From contig JANUWF010002439.1 in assembly GCA_026120185.1 (NCBI GenBank), forward strand, positions 124,001 to 188,000: a stretch of DNA of 64,000 nt, read 5' to 3'. This DNA comes from Voacanga thouarsii (Eukaryota; Streptophyta; Magnoliopsida; Gentianales; Apocynaceae). This document shows positions 55,929-64,000 of this stretch, one piece after another. The stretch's first letter is position 1. Every line of letters begins with the position of its first letter. Made by a program: the position numbers and the translations under genes. The notes beneath the pieces were generated by a model. The model did not search any database. It saw only the letters and a program-made list of their open reading frames with translations, and had not been told where the DNA came from.

Positions 55929-57491
55929 CTTGTATCATCCCACGCCCCTATTAGGGTTGGGGATGTCACCCCATCTACAGGACAAGGGGTCTTTATAACT
56001 AGGACACACAAAATAAATAAAAGGAATAATTTAATATTAAACTTATTACAACCCAAGAAATACATGAACAAGGTTCAAAAATAAATGTCTGCTAAAGTCT
56101 CTCAAATAGAATCCATAGGAAAAATAACAACAAGTATTAAAACATAGGCAATTCTCTAGTTAATAACCTTCACAATAGGACTAACCTGAAAATATGGTAT
56201 AAAAGGTAGTGAAACATAAATCTTAGTAAACACGTGTGTGCTTGGAGTGTTTTAGGTAAAACAGTTCGTGTATGCAAGTTGAAAATTTTTCATAAAAGAT
56301 AATGTTGGCAAGCCTCAAATAAATTTCACAAATAAAAAGTAGTGTTTTCCTTTTAAGTCATACATGTGTACAATAAATACAACCACTAAAAAGAGGTAGC
56401 CATGGCACCACACTTTGAAAAGCATGACAAAATATCGTTCAGCATGCCACACATTATGCATACTGACACAAGGTAGGTGTACGGCTTATCGAGTGAGATG
56501 CTCCTCCATCTCTACACCCAAACTTACCGGTTGTCCATTCTAAAAATTTACAATCCACTTGACTGAACTTGCTAGCTCAGACCGGTATGACCGGCATCCT
56601 ATCCGAGAAGGACTCACCTCTCAGAGGTGGCCACCTGCTGACCTACCCTAACCCTTCAAAAACTAGTCTTAGTAGTCTACCCTTATTGAGTACTTAACGT
56701 TGTTTGTCCCACTTGGGAGAAGGAAGATCATATAATGATTCACTTAGAAATAGAAATTATGGTTTCCAAAATTCTTGTCAAAGTTGGGTTTTGAGAAAAA
56801 GTTTAGCATTTTGTATAAAATTGTTTATTTAACTTTAAATGGTTTGCTTGACTGAAATGAAAAGAAAAAATGTCCATAATTGCCTTTACAGTACAAATAC
56901 TCGTATACATTGAGTTTGATTTGCCACGATAACTTTGGTCCTCAAACAATTTCATACAGGAACTTACCTGATCTTTTGCTCTTCTTAAGTTCAAAAGTCT
57001 TCCAAGGTAGTTCAGGTCAACCTAACCCCACTTGGGGTAAACACAAGTTATAAGATAATATTCAAACCATATTTGCCTTAAATTAATAATTCCTAGTTCA
57101 ACTAGCCACAATAATAACTAACCATGACAACAATGTCTTAAGTTTTAATACTAGTTGATAAAGTATTTTATAAAATAAAATTAGCTTGATAAGTTAAATT
57201 AAATGGGTGTTATAATAATAAATTATAGTTTCAAAAAAAATAATGAGTAATATTGCTAATAAATAAAATTAGTATTAAATAATGGATAATAATAAATCAT
57301 AAATAATATTGGTAATAAATAATATTTAAATAGTATTATTACAGATAATAAATTATACCTAATTTTAATTAATAATTAATAGATAATAAATAAATTATAC
57401 TTAATTTTTAATTAATAAATAATAAGTAACAAATAAAATTAAGAATAAATAAATTTTAATATAAATAATATTTATGGGTGTAGATAAAAGT

Positions 57492-57664
<173 letters not shown>

Positions 57665-60080
57665 TGATTTACAAAGTCATTTGATATTAATTAATTCTAT
57701 TTTTTATTATTTATATTTAATAAAAAGATTTTATTTATTTAACTAATAAAATAATAATATTTTAAATAATCTTCTATTTTGAACCTACACAATGTTTTTT
57801 CTGAATTTTGTAGATTAAATTAAATGATAGTGCTAACTAAATTCATAATAATAATAATGATAGTAAGAATAATTCTAAAATTAATAAAAATAGGTCTTAC
57901 AATAATTGCTCTATTGCTAGAGAAGATCCATGAACATACTCATACTTACAAGGATACAATAAATAACAAGCTAATCTATCCAAGAACATAGACTTGAATT
58001 AACATATACAACCTCATGGATGATCTTCTATTAGGCATAATATTACCTTTGGCTTCGTTGAAAAATAATATCATGAAGGCCTAATCAACAATGGTGGCAT
58101 AATGTCTAACATACATCAAAACATCCATAAATCTCTTTAATCATAATGAACATATAGTGATTCTAAAGCAAAACCCATAAGGCACAACATTCATTCCAAT
58201 TCTCATATCTTAATTCCATCTCCCTCACCTACATACAGATCCTAAACCCCTACTTTATTCAATCAACATATCAACATCTAAGAGTCTTGATTTCGAGAAG
58301 TAAAGAGGAGATTAAGAAAAAAATACTTGATTGATGCTCATTTGATGAAGGTTCGCCTTCCTTAGTGAAGATCCTTGAATGCTTGATGGCTTTTTAGTGA
58401 TCCAAAAATAGTCCATAGTTGGTCATCAACATTTTGGCCAAGAGAGAGGGAAAGAGTGAGAGAGGAACGAATGAGAGTAGATGAGAGGAATAGAAATTGA
58501 ATAACAGAAGAAGAACAAGAAGATTGTTCTTATTTTACCCTTTTGGTGTTCTTTGAATCTTCAACAAAAAATGGTGGTTTGAACCGTTCGAAAGTTCAAC
58601 TTTGAGTGTTTTGGTGTTATAAAGTGTAGAAATGAAGAACGTAGGTTGAATATTAATGGTTTAGAGTGTTTGGGAGTGATTGAAAGTGTTTAAGAGTTGT
58701 TTAGGCTTGAAGATGTGAAGTGTGTGTTCTTGGTGTTCTTAGTGTCTTTGAGAGAGTTTGTGAAGAGATGAATTTCATGTGTGTTTGTAAGTGTGATGGC
58801 CGAATGGCTTAGTCTAAGGAGTGCTTTTGCTTATCAAAGAATGAGAGAGAGAGAGAATCTCAGATTTTTTTTTTAAAAAAAAAATCAAATTTAGAGAAAA
58901 TTGGAGTTGTTTAAGGTATAAGATTGTGTAATGGTGTTTGTTCTTGGAAGGTTTCTTGTCCTTCAATGGTGTATGGCTGAACTAGTTATGTTTCAACGAA
59001 AGGATGGAGAGTTGTTCCAGACTAAGGCTGGCCAAAAATAGCAATGGAATGGCAAAGGATTTCTCTAGTCTTAAAAACTAGCTAAAGGAGTGTTTTAATA
59101 AAACAAAATCTGAAATTTTAATTTGATGTTTGAACAAGTTTAGATAGAGTGAAGATAGGAGCTTTTTGAGGTATGATAATGGAATCCTATTACTTAAGGT
59201 TGGTGGAGAAGCCAAGATGTTCTGTTCATGGCTGTACAAGAACCAAAATTTGGTGAAGCTTGCTGAAGAATTTTGGCCTTAGTATGAAGAAGCAAAGCAG
59301 GAAAAAATTTCTGGAATTGAAGCTCAAGAACACCTGAAATGGAAATAGTTTTGGTGCAGAATTTTTTGTCCTCTTTGGAACGATTTTTCAACTGGAATTT
59401 ATGGGTGTTTGAAGGTCCATTAATGGTGGTTTTTCAGCCATCATTTTGAAGAAAAATAGAGAAAGTTCCAGTTGTTCATATGTTCTAATGGATGGCTTCA
59501 AGTTCACGTGCAATGTCGCTAGTTTGCTGGAAAAAAAAATGGTTTGGCATTGTTTGTAAAGCTATGAAAATTCAAGGAATTCCAGCCTTCATCCTCACAC
59601 AAGATGGTTGGTTTTCTTGCAAAAATTGGGTAGGAAAGCTTGCTGCAATTTTCGAAAATAGCCTTGAAGGAAATCTAGAAAATTTTCCAGATTTTTTACC
59701 AAGACAAGAACAAGAGGAAGATGATGTTCTTGAAGAAATAGCTATGGTGTTTTGCTTGAAACCTCTACCTATTATCCCTCCTTATTCTAGGCCACTCCTA
59801 TCCCACAAGAGCTGGGATTTTCGAAATTCCAAGTGAGAGAATTATCTCAGAATTTTTATGATTAAAAATGAATTAAAGAATAGTTTAAATTTCAAGGATG
59901 TTAGGACAAGGCTAGCAAAATTAATGGAGTCAAGAATTCTTCTAGAATTCTTTTTATGACAAGACCACATGGTCAAGATATTACCATTGTGCCTTCCTTA
60001 AGACAACATTCCTATCTTTAAGGAATGTAAGGAAAATGAAAATTCAAACATGACTAAGATAAATATAAATAAAACTTAAG

Positions 60081-60146
60081 TGATGAGATTTGAACTCAAG
60101 ACCTTAGAGATTAAATCACAAAGCTCTAACCACTTAACCATATCAA
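60081..60146 (-). other. tRNA-like sequence in the A right LTR
   Basis: The minus strand reads TGGTTAAGTGGTTAGAGC (A-box-like, 60123-60140) and GAGTTCAAATCT (B-box-like, 60086-60097), 25 bases apart. The A box is better preserved than in the left LTR. Confidence 0.6.
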
Positions 60147-60389
60147 TTCTCGTTCTTATTTTCTCAACCATTAATCTTCTTATCTAAACCTCAAGCCATC
60201 TTTGTATTTTGACCTCAGGCAAAATTATCCTTTTACCCTTTCTACTCAACAAGTATAAATAAATCATATAACCTGTAAACCACAATTCTAAGACACACAA
60301 AATCATTCAAAAAATATATTTTTTGCATAATGACATGATATGCATCCCATCCCCCTTACTCTAGGGTAGGTTTTAGGTGGGGTTTCACA

Positions 60390-62330
60390 TGCTTAGTGTA
60401 TAAATTAGTGTAGGTGCTCCTTGATTGATTGGAATAATAAGATTTGCATGGTTGATTAGGGTTTGTGTGACTAATTATGGTTTTGCATGTTAATTAAGCC
60501 TTGCTTAGCCATTAGTTTTAATAAAGAAATAGGAGAATCCTATGCTATGTGGATTATTGATGCTTTAGCAGATTATTAGATTTCTTGATTGGAAACTTTC
60601 TAGAGGGAATTAGACTTTGCCGCTAAGTGCTTTGGATTACTTAAGACCTAAGAAATTCCCTAATTGTTGTAGGGTCTCGATTATTGCTTTCTTTTAGGAT
60701 CAAATAAATAAAAAAGTTATTATTTCTTATATTGTGTATATATGTTAGACTTGAAGGGCTTAGGAGGAGGAAGTGCAACAAGAGCTTTACTTAAGTGAAA
60801 GCTTTTTCTTTTTTTTTTTTTTTTGCTAAAATAAGTCAAGGTAAATCCTTGCATACCAAAGCATATTCTTGCAAATGCATATTATGAAATGCAAAATCCT
60901 TTCTAAATACCTTGATTTTTAATTATGCAAGATTTAGCATATATAATACATGCTTAATTTCATGAATTGTTTATGCGTCCGGTATGTAGCCTATCATAAA
61001 TAGTGGATTTATTATAGTTTATTTATTCTTAAATATTTATGCAAAGCTTTTCACGAGTATTATTATTTTGGAAGCTTTCATCAAATATATGCTATCCATG
61101 AAAATATGTTTATGCATTCCATGCATTCAATCGTCGCGAAAATCATGGCACGAACTTTATTCAAATGTCCTAGTTATTATTTCTTTCTACAAGGTAATGG
61201 TGTTAAATGAATTATTATGCCCTTGAACAAATTTCTTGAATGAAAAAAAAAAAAAAGGATTTGGTTTTGGAAATCCTAGGGATAATGTGGTTTTGAGTTT
61301 TGGATCAAATTGAATTTGGGAAATGGATTGCCTACACCTGGAACAATATTTTTCCTTTTAGAAATGAAATTACATATTCCACATCGGAATGAAAATTTCT
61401 TGAACCACATCAAAATTTACACATTGAGTACTCAATGGGCGAAGTACTAGCACTAGCTCATGTTAGTTTATGAGAGACTATCGGAATATTGGCCGTCTCC
61501 GGATGTCTGTCTTTTACTAAACGGGGCATCAGTCCTAGGTGACCAAGCAGAGTCCTTAGCTAGCAACATGGTTTTTAGTAGGAAAAACTAGAGGATGGAT
61601 GTGGGTTATCTGCCTGATGGATTAGACGGTAGAAAAGCTTGAGGTATTCTCTGGGTAGGGATGTACACCCTACATGTTAATTTTGGACTTAGTTATGTCT
61701 TAGTTACTTCAGACATATCGGGATTAATGTGCAAGATTTGGTTCCAAGACTTTATAAAAATAATAAATGTGTTCCAGAGATTGTGCTGTATTATTCAACA
61801 ATTTACAAATGAGGATTTTGTTCAAAGGTTATAAATCAAATAATCATTCTTTCCCTAAAAATTGAACTCCACAAGTAGATAAATTTTATTATTGTGTATA
61901 TCTACTCAAATTATCTTCATTCATACATCATGACACTCATTTTGAAACTACACCAGAACTACACATCTCAGACTTACTAAGATTATTTATAATCTCACTC
62001 CTTTTTCTCTAATCGTGTTTTCAGGAGGATGTATATTTATCAAGGTTGAGGCCTCTTTTGATGCTTTTCTCTCAAAGTATTATGTTTTTGGACAAAGTAT
62101 ATTCCAAGATATTATGAATTTGGACATCATTTGCTTTTATTAAACCCTCCTAAACTAACCTTGATTGAATTTGGGAAGATGGCACTGCCATTGGATTTGT
62201 TTAGTACTTTCTAAACTCTACAGGAAGGTCTCACAGCATGTAGGCACAGGTGTGGATGGAAGCCTTGCACTAATTCTGAACAAAAATTCCTACTGGAGGC
62301 ATGGGATCATGCATGGTTAGGGGTTTCATG
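60390..62330 (+). repeat. Element F 3' LTR, second part, and possible flank
   Basis: It continues 21314-23504 after the A insertion (shared tgctt). At 61973-62024 it has cttacta, a 6-bp hairpin AGATTA-TTTA-TAATCT and TTTTCAG, the same arrangement as about 300 bases from the end of the D LTR. On that basis the F LTR should end near 62200-62330, but I cannot fix the terminal CA, and part of this stretch may be flanking DNA. A T-run is at 60807-60824. No coding content is seen. Confidence 0.7.
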
Positions 62331-63452
62331 TGCATTGGAAATAGTATAAACAATCCACATAAATCAAGCTTTAAATTAAAATGCCAATCACTAAAACCAC
62401 AGATATGGGTAAGTATACCCATTGCATATTATAGGGAATAGTAAGTATCGAATCTACGAGAACATACCAATTACCACTACTTTGCTCTCATCTCATTATC
62501 TAGCCAAAATAAATATAGAGATAAAGTAAATAAAACTAACTAAACTAACCTAAACTACTACAACAAAGAGTACATCGGAACCACGCTAGAAAAGTCACAA
62601 GGATTGTCAAGGAATAAGAATACGGGAAAGCCCGTGTGCAAGAAGAAATCGCCCAAAATATGTCAAGTAAAGAGATCATCATTCATCAAATCCCAATTCA
62701 AGCACTGGTATGAGTTTTCAAAAATAAACCTCACACACTCTCAAGTTATGAGATTCCTTTCAATGGCTCAATTAATTTGTATCTCTACCTAATCAACGTA
62801 ACCCAAGGAAGTATTACACTCACTCATCACCTAAAATGGTACCTGGAAGCCCCAATAGCATTTTTTAGGCATTATTGAAAACCCATTGACTACCATGTTC
62901 TAATCCTCCAACCCCTCTCTTGAGTTAATCAAAAGAAAACAAACATTGAACTAATTAATTTAGTGTCCAACTCCTAACCCCATCTCTTGAAATCATTAAG
63001 AATGATCCAATCAATTGAATAAATCAACCAATCCCAAACCATCAATCCAACACAATAATGCCCAAGTAGTCAAATACAAGAATAGGAATTCAATAAATCA
63101 TAATAACAACCTAATACAATGACATAGATTAGGGTTCATCCCTCAAATACAATTAAAATCATATAAATATCAACATTATTAAAGTATAATACAAAGAAGA
63201 ATGAAGCACTTCACTCATAGACAAGATCTTGAGCTCTTTCTTCTTTAGATTTCCTTCAATAACCCCTTCTTCATCTCCTTTCTTCTCCATAATCTTCCCT
63301 TCTTTGGTGAATTTTTTAACCTCCCTAAGGGACCTCTTGGTTTCTAGCCAATAAAGGATGTGTTTCTAGGGTTTATAATGGTCTACATATAGTGTACAAT
63401 GGAAAGAAAAAACAAAAATTACAAAAAACACGAATCTGTGTGTGTAGCAAGT

Positions 63453-63613
63453 GGGCGGCCCAAGGAAGTGAACTTTCTTAGGCCGCCAAATTTCTGCCTG
63501 GTGAACAGTACCAGGCAGTCGAGACTTCCTTGGGCCACCCTTATTCTATGCAAGTGAAAAGTACCAAGCGACCCAAGGAGGTTAACTTTCCTAGGCCGCC
63601 AAGTACTATTCAC

Positions 63614-63693
<80 letters not shown>

Positions 63694-63746
63694 GTAGGAA
63701 TTTTGATCCTAGGCGGCCTAGGGAAGTTCCAATTCTCTAGGCCACC
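63453..63746. repeat. Hairpin-rich repeat cluster in the G LTR
   Basis: The motif ggcggcc(c/t)aaggaag followed by ctttc(t/c)taggccgcc occurs as imperfect inverted repeats at 63454-63487, about 63525-63540, 63570-63600 and 63712-63746. A perfect 9-bp hairpin CTGCCTGGT/ACCAGGCAG lies at 63494-63518. The cluster is GC-rich in AT-rich surroundings. Confidence 0.75.
63615..63693. repeat. TTA microsatellite
   Basis: About 26 uninterrupted TTA/ATT units lie inside the hairpin cluster of the G LTR. Confidence 0.95.
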
Positions 63747-63951
63747 ACTTCCTGTGTGGTATCTTCATTCTTCTTCCATTTTTGCTCCATATTTGATTTA
63801 TTTTCCTTTTTTTATCATCTTGAATTCGTATTATCTTTATTTCCTACAAAAAGAAGATGAAAAGAATATGGTGAGTGGTGATTTCAACTGGGATTTACCA
63901 TAATTAAAGCACAAAAATACTAAAAAATATGTATGTGATGAGCCCTCATCA

Positions 63952-64000
63952 CAGATCCCACACTTAAACCTTTGCTTGTCCTCATGCAAACCACACTTAT
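63952..64000 (-). promoter_or_regulatory. Polypurine tract and internal edge of element G
   Basis: The minus strand reads AAGTGTGGGATCTG directly before the LTR start TGATGAGG, and further out GAGGACAAGCAAAGG, the same arrangement as at 1636-1675 in E. The rest of G lies beyond the window. Confidence 0.8.

Larger units (their letters stand above)
62331..63951 (-). repeat. Element G: Athila/Tat-like LTR, minus strand
   Basis: On the minus strand it starts TGATGAGGGCTCATCA after a purine tract and ends ...CCAATGCA at 62331. The arrangement of conserved blocks (taagtatacccattgcat, aataccaagaat-like stretches, the ttcttcttta region, a TATA-like TTATAAAC on the minus strand at 63372-63379) parallels the E family LTR, but the sequences are clearly different. 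It holds a cluster of GC-rich hairpins (63453-63746) and a TTA microsatellite. The outer boundary could be two bases to the left. Confidence 0.8.

Noticed and set aside
59492..59836. Plus-strand 114-codon open frame in the A right LTR, considered as a captured gene fragment
   Set aside because: The left LTR copy (about 25552-25860) is broken, and the related D LTR sequence reads differently with stops, so protein-level conservation is not supported.

Overview
This window is plant nuclear repetitive DNA. It is AT-rich and built almost entirely of LTR retrotransposons inserted into one another. The elements have plant-type tRNA primer-binding sites (initiator-Met type and Asp type), purine tracts, long TG...CA LTRs, and Ty3/gypsy chromovirus, Athila-like and Ty1/copia proteins. 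I see no host protein gene, rRNA, canonical tRNA or CRISPR array. The species cannot be named from the sequence.

Layout. The oldest recognisable layer is a plus-strand chromovirus (element F). Its pol is cut into four pieces (1-212, 9343-9794, 18568-18979, 20504-21300), and its 3' LTR is cut into two (21314-23504 and 60390-about 62330). F received four independent insertions: E, a minus-strand Athila-like element (213-9342); H, a minus-strand copia (9795-18567); I, a copia-type solo LTR (18980-20503); and A, a minus-strand chromovirus (23505-60389). Inside the gag of A sits B, a solo LTR of the E family (30638-54661). Inside B sits C, a plus-strand copia (32020-54592). Inside the 5' leader of C sits D, a minus-strand chromovirus (34706-48236). 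Element G, another Athila-like LTR in minus orientation, starts at about 62331 and runs off the window. The order F>A>B>C>D is supported by 5-bp target-site duplications at every junction I could test. Subtracting each insert leaves element lengths that match their relatives: A about 12.9 kb, B about 1.45 kb, C about 9.0 kb.

Coding content. All gag-pol regions are broken. D is best preserved: one frame from 43228 to 38672 with only stop codons and no frameshift. C has two gag frameshifts and two pol stops. E, H, A and F have many lesions and some lost catalytic residues. D and A both carry an additional, strongly acidic ORF of about 158 codons between the primer-binding site and gag, conserved in frame between the two; this is the most interesting protein-level observation.

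Non-coding structure worth attention: four consecutive stem-loops with a shared apical motif in the C leader; a tRNA-like sequence with A and B boxes in the LTRs of A and D; a conserved hairpin followed by TTTTCAG near the 3' end of the chromovirus LTRs; a 14-bp perfect hairpin in the H leader; a duplicated purine-tract block in E; GC-rich hairpin clusters in the Athila-like LTRs; and long TAG/TAA and TTA microsatellites.
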